Shown: positions 7,767-15,433 of the stretch, piece after piece
How the letters are laid out: each line of letters begins with the position of its first letter
How positions within the stretch are numbered: position 1 is the stretch's first letter
NCBI GenBank assembly: GCA_964487555.1
Contig: CAZART010000059.1
Location: 1-31,212, forward strand
Direction: 5' to 3'
Source: CAZART01 sp964487555
GTDB taxonomy: Bacteria > Bacteroidota > Rhodothermia > Rhodothermales > VXPQ01
DNA length: 31,212 bases
Position numbers and translations under genes: made by a program
Notes under the pieces: generated by a model
What the model was told of the DNA's origin: nothing
Database searches by the model: none
What the model saw: only the letters and a program-made list of their open reading frames with translations

Positions 7767-8120
7767 GACGGCTTCGTCATGCAAACCGGTTCGAAGCTTT
7801 TAAAGCGATTCGAAGAAGTGATGCACCCGCATCATTTCGATGGCTCGGACAGCACACGTTTCTTCTGCGCCTCGGCGGGTGGGTCGCGATAGATGTCGCC
7901 TTCCGGCCGATCACCGGCCGCGAAGTCCGGCGCTACCGCGACGACATCTTCCGAACCACGACCTGTCAGGAAGCCGCCAATCGCACATGGCTTGCCCTCA
8001 TCGGCTAGTTCTCCTCGAGACGCGACGCCGATTTCTCGTTGTCGCGGCATGGTCCCTGTTCACTCCCTGTATCTTCGAACCCCGAAACGATAACGCGACG
8101 CCGTCATCAAACGGCACGGC
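7767..8120. other. Intergenic stretch with a near-palindrome and a start-less open frame
   Basis: No confident gene lies here. Positions 7790-7814 form a near-perfect palindrome (TTCGAAGCTTTTAAAGCG, then ATTCGAA), which may be a terminator-like hairpin or an operator. One plus-strand frame stays open from the DUF1080 stop to a TAG at 8006-8008 with coding-like codon use (mostly G/C third positions) and a protein-like end (GWVAIDVAFRPITGRE), but it has no ATG, GTG or TTG start. It may be a gene remnant. A 72-codon minus-strand ORF (7832-8050) is also open but not recognisable. Confidence 0.4.
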
Positions 8121-8888
8121 ATGCTGAAGGAAAAAGTCATCCTCGTAACCGGCTCGACGACGGGCATCGGCGAGGCTGCCGCACGGCGGTGTGCTGCGGA
8201 AGGCGCATCCGTCATGGTTCATGGACGGGATGAAGAACGGGCGAGGGATGTGGCAGGCGAGATCGGGGCCGCGCACGTCATCGGGGATCTCGGAGATCCC
8301 ACCCTACCGCCGAGGATGGTTGAGGCCGTCGTTTCCGAGTTCGGCCGGATTGACGGCATCGTCAACAATGCCGCACTTACCACTCGCAGCAATCTCGAAG
8401 AGACGACCGCCGAAATATTCGACCGTGTTATCGCTGTAAACCTTCGCGCGCCGCTCCTTTTAATTCGCGCGGCGCTCCCGCATTTCAGGCGGCAGAGGGG
8501 CGGCGTCGTCGTAAACGTCGGCTCCATCAACGCCCTCTGCGGTGAGCCGAAGTTGCTGGCCTATTCGGTTTCGAAAGGCGGTCTCGTCACGCTCACCCGC
8601 AACCTCGCCGACGCGCACGCCGCCGAGGGCATCCGCATCAACCACATTAATGTCGGCTGGACCCTCAGCGAAAACGAGCGCAAGCTCAAGATCGAGGAAG
8701 GCCTCGGCGAAGGTTGGGAGACGCGCCTGCCGGCGGAGTTCGCTCCCTCCGGCCGCATCTTCACCACCGACGAGATCGCCGCCCACATCGTGTTCTGGCT
8801 TTCCGATGCCGCCGGCCCGGTCAGCGGGGCCGTGTTCGAGGTGGAGCAGTATCCGATGGTGGGGCGAAACCCACATAAGGAATCGTAG
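8121..8888 (+). CDS. SDR family NAD(P)-dependent oxidoreductase
   Basis: This 255-residue cytoplasmic Rossmann-fold enzyme is a classical short-chain dehydrogenase. It has the cofactor loop TGSTTGIG (residues 10-17), VNNA (81-84), the catalytic Asn in IAVN (107), and the Ser135/Tyr148/Lys152 triad in NVGSINALCG and AYSVSK. After INHINVGW it continues TLSENERKLK, longer than the usual PG motif region, and ends with a typical SDR C-terminus (SGAVFEVEQYP). The substrate is not evident; with the neighbouring isomerase and DUF1080 lipoprotein, a sugar or polyol dehydrogenase is the best guess. The last codons lie inside an intergenic repeat arm. The isomerase gene starts 141 bp downstream on the same strand. 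Confidence 0.93.
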   Translation: MLKEKVILVTGSTTGIGEAAARRCAAEGASVMVHGRDEERARDVAGEIGAAHVIGDLGDPTLPPRMVEAVVSEFGRIDGIVNNAALTTRSNLEETTAEIFDRVIAVNLRAPLLLIRAALPHFRRQRGGVVVNVGSINALCGEPKLLAYSVSKGGLVTLTRNLADAHAAEGIRINHINVGWTLSENERKLKIEEGLGEGWETRLPAEFAPSGRIFTTDEIAAHIVFWLSDAAGPVSGAVFEVEQYPMVGRNPHKES

Positions 8889-9029
8889 ATCGAGAATCGT
8901 AGATCGTGGGCCGGGGATCGTAGTTCGTGTTGCCCGATTCGCCGCTATGCCTTCGTCCGCTCCCTCGTCTCCGCCCCCGAAAAAGACGATCCACAATCCA
9001 CGAAATACGATCCACGAATTACGAATCCC
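8879..9029. repeat. Imperfect inverted repeat built from ATCGTAGATCG-like units
   Basis: The left arm (8879-8929) holds two identical 13-bp units GAATCGTAGATCG (8880-8892 and 8894-8906) and a third variant (GGATCGTAGTTCGTG). The right arm (8985-9029) holds the reverse complement of related units (GATCCACGAATTACGAATCC and GATCCACAATCCACGAAATAC). The arms overlap the SDR stop codon and reach the isomerase ATG. It resembles short dispersed intergenic repeats rather than a coding segment and could fold as a long hairpin between the two genes. Confidence 0.7.
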
Positions 9030-9929
9030 ATGCCCTTAGCCGCTTTCCCCAAGTGTTTTCTCGACCAGCTCTGCGTCAGTCGTGATATGAGCGTGGATGA
9101 ATGGATCGAGCTTTCTGAACAGCTCGACGTCGACGGACATGAGTTCTACTGGGGCTTTACCCCGCAAGAGAATGATGCTGAGCTTGGACGGCTTCGCCGG
9201 CTCGTGGAAGAGCAAGGCCGCCGCATCGTCATGATGTGCTACTCGTCCGATTTCACCAAGCCGTCGCCGGAGGCCAGGAAGTCAGAAGTCGAGGAGCAAA
9301 AGCGCGCGATCGAAGTCACCGCGGCTCTCGGCGGCGGTTATTGCCGCGTCCTCTCAGGCCAGCGGCGCCCCGAGGTCTCCATCGAAGAAGGTCTGGACTG
9401 GGTCGAGGAATGCATCCGCGAATCGCTCGACCACGCCGGCGAGAACGGCGTCACATTAATTATCGAGAATCATTACAAGGACGGCTACTGGAACTACCCC
9501 GAGTTCGCCCAGAAGATGGACGTTTTTCTCGATCTCGTCGACCGCCTCGGCGACCATGCGTGTTTCGGGGTGAACTACGATCCGTCCAACGCCATCATCG
9601 CCGGCGACGACCCGATCGAGCTGCTCGAAGCCGTGAAGGATCGCGTCGTGACGATGCACGCGAGCGACCGCTTCTTCGAGGGCGGCTCTTTCGAAGATCT
9701 GCGGCAGCTCGAAGCCCATCCTCAGAAGGGCTATTCGGAAATTCTACGGCACGGAGTCATCGGAGAAGGGCTGAACGACTACGACCGGATCTTCTCGATC
9801 CTGCACGACGCCGGCTTCAACGGCTGGGTCTCCATCGAAGACGGAGACGACCCGGAGAAGGGCATCGAAAATCTCGAGAAGTCCGTGACGTTCCTGCGGG
9901 CAAAGATGGCGCAACATGGACTCGAATAG
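9030..9929 (+). CDS. Sugar phosphate isomerase/epimerase (AP-endonuclease-2-like TIM barrel)
   Basis: This 299-residue protein belongs to the xylose-isomerase-like TIM-barrel family. Candidate divalent-metal ligands fall where expected: Glu146 in LIIENHY, Asp184 in NYDPSNA, His210 in TMHASD and Glu270 in WVSIEDG. The N-terminus (FPKCFLDQLCVSRDMSVDEW) and HEFYWGF fit barrel strands 1 and 2. Such enzymes epimerise or isomerise keto-sugars, inosose-type compounds or 3-keto-glycosides; the exact substrate is not readable. The gene follows the SDR gene across an inverted repeat, so the two may be co-transcribed, with the repeat possibly modulating the transcript. No signal peptide is seen, so it acts in the cytoplasm. 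Confidence 0.92.
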   Translation: MPLAAFPKCFLDQLCVSRDMSVDEWIELSEQLDVDGHEFYWGFTPQENDAELGRLRRLVEEQGRRIVMMCYSSDFTKPSPEARKSEVEEQKRAIEVTAALGGGYCRVLSGQRRPEVSIEEGLDWVEECIRESLDHAGENGVTLIIENHYKDGYWNYPEFAQKMDVFLDLVDRLGDHACFGVNYDPSNAIIAGDDPIELLEAVKDRVVTMHASDRFFEGGSFEDLRQLEAHPQKGYSEILRHGVIGEGLNDYDRIFSILHDAGFNGWVSIEDGDDPEKGIENLEKSVTFLRAKMAQHGLE

Positions 9930-10300
9930 AAGCGGCGGATAATTCGATATCGGCTCTCCTTGAGGTGCATGGCGATGAGGTAGAGGCTCTTCGCGTCGGG
10001 AGTGATTTGCGGTGCGCGTTACTCACCCGCGGCCGCCGCCACGTAGTCTTGTCATCTACGCGACGACCGCTTGCTTCGAATGAAGGCGGGGCGGGTGCCG
10101 GTCCGGGGATGGCGGCATCCCGATGGCGGGCGCAGCGATGAGGTCGGCGAGGTTCCGTTCTCACAAAGAAAGGTTATGTATTCGGCCGGTGATGTGTCTA
10201 ATAGTAGGTGGTCCGAACGAATGGGCGGCGTAGCGGTGAACGGGCGAAGCCTCGATGCATGACGCCGCAGCACGAACCTGATCCCGAAATCGGACGTACG
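9930..10300. other. 371-bp stretch without a recognisable gene
   Basis: Between the isomerase and the coiled-coil gene, short ORFs exist on both strands, but none has a recognisable domain. AAAGAAAGGTTATGTAT near 10168-10184 is a possible AT-richer promoter segment. An in-frame ATG at 10259 could extend the next gene upstream. Confidence 0.5.
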
Positions 10301-10678
10301 ATGACTGAAGACCTCGCTCGCAAATTTCTTCAGCAATCGGAATTTACCCCGATGCAGGCGGACGCTCTTGCACAACTCCTTGGCGAGACGGCCACGAAGG
10401 ACGACCTGAACGCTCTTGAAGCGAAGCTCGATGCGAAGGTCGACGGCGTCGAAACGCGGTTGCGCGCGGAGATCGTGCGTGCGGCGGCTGAGCTTCGGAG
10501 TGAGTTCAAACAGGCTCTTGCAGAAACCCGCGCCGACCTGAGGGAAGCCATTTCCGACACTCGAGCCGAGCTGAAGGGCGCCATCGCCGACGCACAGATG
10601 CAGACGATGCGCTGGGGCATTGCAATGATCATCGCAATGTCATCGATTTTCACGCTCCTCGACATTTTTATCGATTAG
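10301..10678 (+). CDS. Coiled-coil protein with C-terminal membrane anchor (DUF1640/CCDC90-like)
   Basis: From the ATG at 10301 this encodes 125 residues: a short N-terminal segment (MTEDLARKFLQQSEFTPMQA), a long heptad-like coiled coil from about residue 32 to 102 with repeating Lys/Glu/Ala/Leu patterns (KDDLNALEAKLDAKVDGVET, LRSEFKQALAETRADLREAI), and one terminal transmembrane helix (about 103-122, GIAMIIAMSSIFTLLDIF). This layout matches the DUF1640/CCDC90-type family found in many bacteria and related to the mitochondrial uniporter regulator family, whose bacterial role is unclear. An alternative ATG at 10259 adds 14 residues. It stands alone, convergent with the permease gene. Confidence 0.75.
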   Translation: MTEDLARKFLQQSEFTPMQADALAQLLGETATKDDLNALEAKLDAKVDGVETRLRAEIVRAAAELRSEFKQALAETRADLREAISDTRAELKGAIADAQMQTMRWGIAMIIAMSSIFTLLDIFID

Positions 10679-10871
10679 TCGACTTCATCTGTGGGCGGGC
10701 GTACGTACGCAGATGGGCGCGATGACGTCGCGTACATAGTCGTCAAACAACACATGGGTGGCGCGAGTGATCGATGCGGCCGTCCCACCGATCAGTGCCA
10801 CGGCCGGTATTCTTTCGGCACCTCGTCGACTACGCGTTCGAATGCCAGGTAGCCGTAGAACGTAGAAGGCC

Positions 10872-13283
10872 TCACTCGTATCGCAGCGCCTTCACGGGAT
10901 CGACCAGGGCGGCGCGGACGGACTGGAAGCTGACCGTCAGCAGGGCGACGCCGAGTGCCGCTGCTCCGGCCAGTAGAAACACCCACCACGCGATGTCGAT
11001 GCTGTAGGCGAATCCATCGAGCCAGCGGTCGGCGGCCAGGTAGGCGAGCGGAACGGCGATCACGAACGCGATGAGGACGAGCTGCAAGAACTCGCGCGTC
11101 ATCAGGTAGAGGATGCTATTGACGGAAGCCCCCATCACTTTTCGCACGCCGATCTCGCGCGTACGCTGCTCGGCCATGTAGCTCGCCAGTCCGAACAGCC
11201 CCAGGCCGGCTACGAGCAGGGCGAAAAGCGCGAAGGCGCCGGCGATCCGGCCCATGTCCGCCTCCGTCTTGTAGAGCCGGTCGAGGCGTTCGTCCAGGAA
11301 AAAGTAGTCGAACGGCCGATTCGGAACGAAGCGTTGCCACACCTGCTCGACGTGCGCCAGTGCGCCCGGCACGTCGTCGGGCGCAAGGCGCACCGCCACG
11401 TATTTGATGAACAGATTGAACGCGCCGGGCGACGTGTTCAACGCTAATACGAGCGGTTGAACCGGCTGATGCAGCGAGGTGAAGTGGAAGTCTTCCACCA
11501 CGCCGACGATGCGTCCACGCGGCTCGCCATCCCCACCGCCATAGAACCGCTTCCCGACCGCCTCGTCGGGCGCCCAGCCCATCTGCCGGGCCATGGCCTC
11601 ATTGATGATGAGGGCCTCGCGCTGGTCCGTTTCGATCTCCTCGTCATAATCTCGACCTGCTACGACGTCGACGTCGAATGTGCGCGTGAAGTCGTGGCGA
11701 ACAAACAGGCGGGCGAATAGACGCGACTCCGTCATGCTTTCCCATTGATAGTTGCCGGTCTGGTGCTTCGCGCCCAGCACCTCTTCGAGCGCCGTCACGC
11801 TCGTCACGCCGCTGCGCTCCAGCAGCTCATCCTTAAATGTTTCATAGTTCGGTGCCAGCGGCGACCGAATGACGGGCAGCATCACGACCTGCTCGCGCTC
11901 AAATCCCACGTCGGCGCTCAGCAAATGGCGAAGCTGATGGTAGGCGATGATTGTACCCGCGATGAGGGCAATGGAGAGGCTGAACTGCGCCACCACGAGC
12001 ACCTTTCGCAGCCCCCAGCTGCGGCCTTCGGTGAAGATGGAGCTCTTCAGCACACGTACGGGCTGGAAGGCGGAGAGTACGAAGGCCGGATAGATGCCGG
12101 CCAGCAGACCTACGCCGAGGGCGACGGCCGTCAGCCCCAACCAGACCGACCCGTTCAGCAGATCCAGGGAGATAGCCTTTTCGGTGAAGGCATTGAAAAC
12201 CGGCAGGCTTAGAATTACCAGCGCCAGCCCCAGAAGCACCGCGAGGAACGTGAGCAGCACGGCTTCAACGAGGAATTGACGCACGAGCTGCCGGCGACGG
12301 GCACCGAGCGCTTTCCGGATGCCGACCTCTCGAGCGCGCTTCGCCGACCGCGCCGTCGAGAGATTCATGAAATTGATGCAGGCGATCAGGAGAACGAGCA
12401 GCGCGATGGCCGAAAAAATGTAGATGTTCGCCATGCTGCTGTTCGGCTCGATTTCGTAGTCGAGATGCGAATGAAGATGAATTCGGGTGAGCGGCTGAAG
12501 TTGGAGCTCTACGTCGGTTCGGATGACGTCCGGGAAATTGGCCTCAACAAAGGCGGGAAACTGTGTCGCCAGCGCCTGCGGCGACGCTCCTTCCGGCAGC
12601 AGAACGTATGTCCACGCCGGGTTCCAGTACCAGCTCTCACGGAGGCCCTCGGGCAAGAGCTGCTCGAGGCTGGCGAAGGAGGCGAGAAAGTCGAACCGAA
12701 AATGCGCATTGTGCGGCATCTCGGCCAACACGCCGGTCACCGTCAGAGGGTGCTCCTCTTCAAAGCGAAGCACTTTGCCGATCGGATCCTCATCGCCGAA
12801 GTACTTGCGGGCCATGGCCTCGGTGAGCACCATGGTATTCGGCTCGAGAAGGGCGGTCTGCGGATTGCCGCGCAGCAGCTCGAAGCTGAACGCCTCGAAT
12901 ACGGCTGGATCCGTAAAGAACAGACGTGGCTCGTTGAACTTCCGGTCGTTTCCATAGGCCAGCGCGAGCGTGGGGGCCTGAAAGTTGAAGAACCGCACGG
13001 CGTGGTCGACGAGATGCGGAAAATTTTCCCGAAGCGCCTTTCCGACCGGAATCGGTGCGCTCGCGGAGTGCTCGCCGCCGCCCTCGCTCCCGATATACTC
13101 GACGACGCGGTAGAGGCGGTCGGCGTTCTCGTGGAAGCGGTCGTACGAGCGTTCGTCCTGCACGTACAGGAGGATGAGCATACAGCACGCGATGCCCAGG
13201 CCAAGCCCGACGACGTTGACCAGGGAATAGCCGAGATGTTTGCGCAAGCTGCGCAGGGTGATCTTGACGTAGTTTTGAAGCAT
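10872..13283 (-). CDS. FtsX/MacB-type ABC transporter permease
   Basis: This 803-residue inner-membrane protein has the duplicated layout of long FtsX permeases. TM1 is near residues 18-40 (YSLVNVVGLGLGIACCML), followed by a periplasmic MacB-PCD domain, a three-helix FtsX module containing RAREVGIRKALGARR and a fourth helix region (LNGSVWLGLTAVALGVGLLA). A second periplasmic domain then precedes a second FtsX module (EQRTREIGVRKVMGAS) that ends VDPVKALRYE. These proteins couple an ATPase to mechanical work on lipoproteins, peptides or drugs. No ATP-binding subunit is nearby, so the partner must be encoded elsewhere, which is usual for this subfamily in Bacteroidota-type genomes. The ATG at 13283 starts the conserved MLQNYVKITLRSLRKHLGY. 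It is divergent from the barrel gene. Confidence 0.95.
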   Translation of the reverse strand: MLQNYVKITLRSLRKHLGYSLVNVVGLGLGIACCMLILLYVQDERSYDRFHENADRLYRVVEYIGSEGGGEHSASAPIPVGKALRENFPHLVDHAVRFFNFQAPTLALAYGNDRKFNEPRLFFTDPAVFEAFSFELLRGNPQTALLEPNTMVLTEAMARKYFGDEDPIGKVLRFEEEHPLTVTGVLAEMPHNAHFRFDFLASFASLEQLLPEGLRESWYWNPAWTYVLLPEGASPQALATQFPAFVEANFPDVIRTDVELQLQPLTRIHLHSHLDYEIEPNSSMANIYIFSAIALLVLLIACINFMNLSTARSAKRAREVGIRKALGARRRQLVRQFLVEAVLLTFLAVLLGLALVILSLPVFNAFTEKAISLDLLNGSVWLGLTAVALGVGLLAGIYPAFVLSAFQPVRVLKSSIFTEGRSWGLRKVLVVAQFSLSIALIAGTIIAYHQLRHLLSADVGFEREQVVMLPVIRSPLAPNYETFKDELLERSGVTSVTALEEVLGAKHQTGNYQWESMTESRLFARLFVRHDFTRTFDVDVVAGRDYDEEIETDQREALIINEAMARQMGWAPDEAVGKRFYGGGDGEPRGRIVGVVEDFHFTSLHQPVQPLVLALNTSPGAFNLFIKYVAVRLAPDDVPGALAHVEQVWQRFVPNRPFDYFFLDERLDRLYKTEADMGRIAGAFALFALLVAGLGLFGLASYMAEQRTREIGVRKVMGASVNSILYLMTREFLQLVLIAFVIAVPLAYLAADRWLDGFAYSIDIAWWVFLLAGAAALGVALLTVSFQSVRAALVDPVKALRYE

Positions 13284-13595
13284 GCGATTGGGCGGCGTGG
13301 TGCAGGAAGGGAGGGCCGTAGCTGCAGCCGTTCCAAGCCAACTATCGTTCCTAATCTTTTAAGGAGTAGAAGGCGGTTGTTTTCGGGCCCTGCCGGCCGG
13401 AGACGTGCCTGGAAAGTGTCCGTCTATGCGCAAACGCCGTTCGTTTTCGCACGATAATTCGGGGGGGAACCGGGGGTTGTCCCTGCCGAGCGGCATCGAT
13501 TCGCGGGGCTGACATGAAATTCGGATTACGCAGTCCGCCAATATTTTCGTACCTACTGATACCTGGCCAGCGTACAAAATCGCCCACCAACCGCT
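13284..13595. other. Divergent intergenic region
   Basis: This 312-bp gap between the divergently transcribed permease and barrel genes must contain both promoters. AT-richer patches (CTAATCTTTTAAGGAG near 13353 and CAATATTTTCGTACC near 13540) are the likeliest promoter segments. No strong -35/-10 pair or operator was evident and no gene is supported. Confidence 0.45.
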
Positions 13596-14225
13596 ATGGC
13601 TCGCCTCTATGTCGTTTTCGTGGGAGTCCTCCTGCTGCATCCCGGTGCGTCGTACGCGCAGATCGACTACAGCTTTTCTGCCGGTCCGAATTTCACGACC
13701 CTGGAAGTAGACTTCCAGAATATCCAGAATCCCCAGTACGATGCCGTTCTGGGATTCTACGCAAGTCTCTACGGTGGCCTGTCGTTTGGACCCGTTTCGG
13801 TTCATGGCGGCGCCATGTTCGTCAATGCCGGTGCGATCTTCGACGGATCCGATTTTCTCGATAAGGACAATTTCGACGTCAATTTTATCACCATTCCGGT
13901 CGACGTCCGCGTCTTTCTTCCCCTGTCGCCTATCGCGCAGCCTTACCTGGCAGGAGGAGGTGAGCTGCGGTACCGCCTCGATCTATCTGATGCCGATGCG
14001 GATTTCGAGGAGGCCCTGAGTCGGCGGAGCGCGGCTGCCAGCATCGGTGTCGGCGTTCGTTTCAGCGCGCCCATCCTCGGTATTTCGCTGTCACCGGAGT
14101 TGCGGTACGCCATCGACCTGGAGGGGCTTACTGACGGAGACCTCACCCTTCGCGACGAGGTCGTGCGCATCCGAAAAGAATTCAGGGCCGACATGCTCCG
14201 CCTCGGTCTGGTTGTGGGTTTGTAA
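13596..14225 (+). CDS. Outer-membrane beta-barrel protein (PorT-like)
   Basis: This 209-residue protein has a cleavable signal peptide ending about residue 21 (GASYA, then QIDYSF). The mature part alternates hydrophobic and polar residues in amphipathic strands, including YSFSAGPNFTTLEVDF, YDAVLGFYASLYGGLSFG, ITIPVDVRVFLP, QPYLAGGGELRYRLDL and ISLSPELRYAIDL, and ends with a hydrophobic C-terminal strand (ADMLRLGLVVGL). This is the pattern of the PorT/outer-membrane beta-barrel family of Bacteroidota-like bacteria. Such barrels are surface or assembly proteins of varied function; the specific role is not readable. It is probably monocistronic, with a strong hairpin 38 bp after the stop. Confidence 0.85.
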   Translation: MARLYVVFVGVLLLHPGASYAQIDYSFSAGPNFTTLEVDFQNIQNPQYDAVLGFYASLYGGLSFGPVSVHGGAMFVNAGAIFDGSDFLDKDNFDVNFITIPVDVRVFLPLSPIAQPYLAGGGELRYRLDLSDADADFEEALSRRSAAASIGVGVRFSAPILGISLSPELRYAIDLEGLTDGDLTLRDEVVRIRKEFRADMLRLGLVVGL

Positions 14226-14263
14226 GGTCGATGTCGTATACGCGATTTCGGAGGCGCCCACGA

Positions 14264-14301
14264 CCGCCGGGCGCCACACCGTCCGACGTTGCGCCCGGCG
14301 G
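14264..14301 (+). terminator. Strong GC hairpin after the barrel gene
   Basis: CCGCCGGGCGC (14264-14274) and GCGCCCGGCGG (14291-14301) are perfect 11-bp complementary arms around a 16-nt loop, 38 bp after the stop at 14225. Only a short T run follows (CCTGTTTACC), so it is a terminator-like stem without a classic U-tract. Confidence 0.5.
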
Positions 14302-14844
14302 CCTGTTTACCGCATCACACCATCTGTTTGGCGACGGTCTCACGTTCCGTCCGTGGAATCGGCCGCGGCCTCACCATTCGCGGGACATTCTCGGCGATGA
14401 ACCACGTCGAATCGCCGTCCGCCCGTTTAAGAACGCATCGCAGACTGCGATACATGGATAGACGCGATGTAAAGCACGTAAGTACCGGAAGCGTCGCAGG
14501 AGAAGCCCGAGCCTGAAACATTGGCCCAGGGCTTTTCTGCTTGTAGTAAGGGCCGGGCAGCAAATAGCCGCCAGGCCCTTGTTGAGGAGACCGGCCAGGG
14601 ATGGAAAACAATCTCCCCAACCACGCGACAGGATAGTGGATTTCCTCCGCGCGTCTTGATATGACGGGCTACCCTTTCTGTGATTTCTGGCTCCAATTCT
14701 ATGCGGATAGATGGCCGTGGTCGGTGTTCCTGTGGAGCATGCCTCACGACGGGGGTATAGAATCACGATCCGCTCTAGACTTGTCGGCGACGTTACTTCA
14801 TCGACGCGGGTGTCGAGTTAGATTATCGATGGAAGAGCACGACG

Positions 14845-15046
14845 CGGCGAGAATACGACCTCGCGGCGAGAATACGACCTCGCGGCNNNNNNNNNNNNNN
14901 NNNNNNNNNNNNNNNNNNNNNNNNNNNNNNNNNNNNNNNNNNNNNNNNNNNNNNNNNNNNNNNNNNNNNNNNNNNNNNNNNNNNNNTCGCGGCCAGAATA
15001 CGACCTCGCGGCCAGAATAGGACCTCGCGGCCAGAATGGGAGCACG
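14845..15046. repeat. 19-bp tandem repeat (minisatellite) containing an assembly gap
   Basis: Two copies of CGGCGAGAATACGACCTCG lie left of the gap (14845-14882). Three copies of a variant, CGGCCAGAATACGACCTCG, lie right of it (14990-15046), the last one degenerate. The units abut without spacers. The period is 19, not a multiple of three. The two sides differ at one position (CGAG versus CCAG), so the array probably contains two sub-blocks of unknown total length. Confidence 0.9.
14887..14986. other. Assembly gap of exactly 100 N
   Basis: The run of N is exactly 100 long, the usual placeholder for a gap of unknown size, and sits inside the 19-bp tandem array. The true distance between the flanks is unknown. 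Confidence 0.97.
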
Positions 15047-15079
15047 CAGCGAGACGGAACGGCAGAGAATGAGCGTGAA

Positions 15080-15346
15080 GTGACGCGGGTTGATGAGACG
15101 ATAGAAGTTGAAGTAGCGAACGATCGTCCCGATGCATTTCGCTGGCGTGGACGCCTCTACGAAATCGTCGAAGTGCTTCACACCTGGAGCACGGAGGAGG
15201 GCGCCTGGTGGAAATTGTCCAGGCCGGAGAAGCGTCGCCACTATCGGGTTCAGGCCGGCTGGAACAGGCATCGCATTACGGCTGAACTCTACGCCTCCGT
15301 TCGGGGAGATAATGTGCAGTGGATCCTCGCAGCCGTGTACGATTGA
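15080..15346 (+). CDS. DUF6504-like small protein
   Basis: This is an 88-residue protein from a GTG start. The core DRPDAFRWRGRLYEIVEVLHTW, followed by WWKLSRPEKRRHYRVQA and ELYASVRGDNVQWILAAVYD, resembles the DUF6504 family: a small beta-rich domain with a FRWRGRRYxVxEVLxxW opening and a C-terminal W-x-L-x-x-V-x-D strand. In other bacteria related proteins occur near DNA-repair polymerase genes, but no such gene is seen here. The frame remains open upstream through the 19-bp repeats, so the true start could be further left, across the gap. The GTG at 15080 is the first reasonable start; ribosome-site support is poor. The function is unknown. Confidence 0.6.
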   Translation: MTRVDETIEVEVANDRPDAFRWRGRLYEIVEVLHTWSTEEGAWWKLSRPEKRRHYRVQAGWNRHRITAELYASVRGDNVQWILAAVYD

Positions 15347-15433
15347 GCCGGCATCACGTTGGATGTGCAGATAACGCAGCGCGGACGACGGCTCGAGGAT
15401 CTTGCGAGCTGGTGGGCCGCGTTGGAAGAGAGG

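Larger units (their letters stand above)
14226..15079. other. 854-bp gene-poor region with terminator hairpin, tandem repeat and gap
   Basis: No convincing gene is seen. The left part holds the hairpin at 14264-14301. The central part, about 14400-14770, has several overlapping minus-strand frames of unlike composition (Arg/Leu/Cys-rich) with no recognisable domain; a decayed mobile element is possible but unproven. The right part is the 19-bp tandem repeat with the N run. Confidence 0.5.

Noticed and set aside
12276..13457. 393-codon plus-strand ORF opposite the ABC permease
   Set aside because: It is a shadow of the FtsX-type permease; no recognisable domain, and the permease frame carries all conserved motifs.
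14315..14766. Minus-strand ORFs suggesting a decayed transposase
   Set aside because: No catalytic motif, terminal inverted repeat or target duplication was found; the frames overlap each other and are compositionally odd.
14845..15046. CRISPR array
   Set aside because: The 19-bp units abut with no unique spacers between them and no cas gene is nearby; it is a simple tandem repeat.
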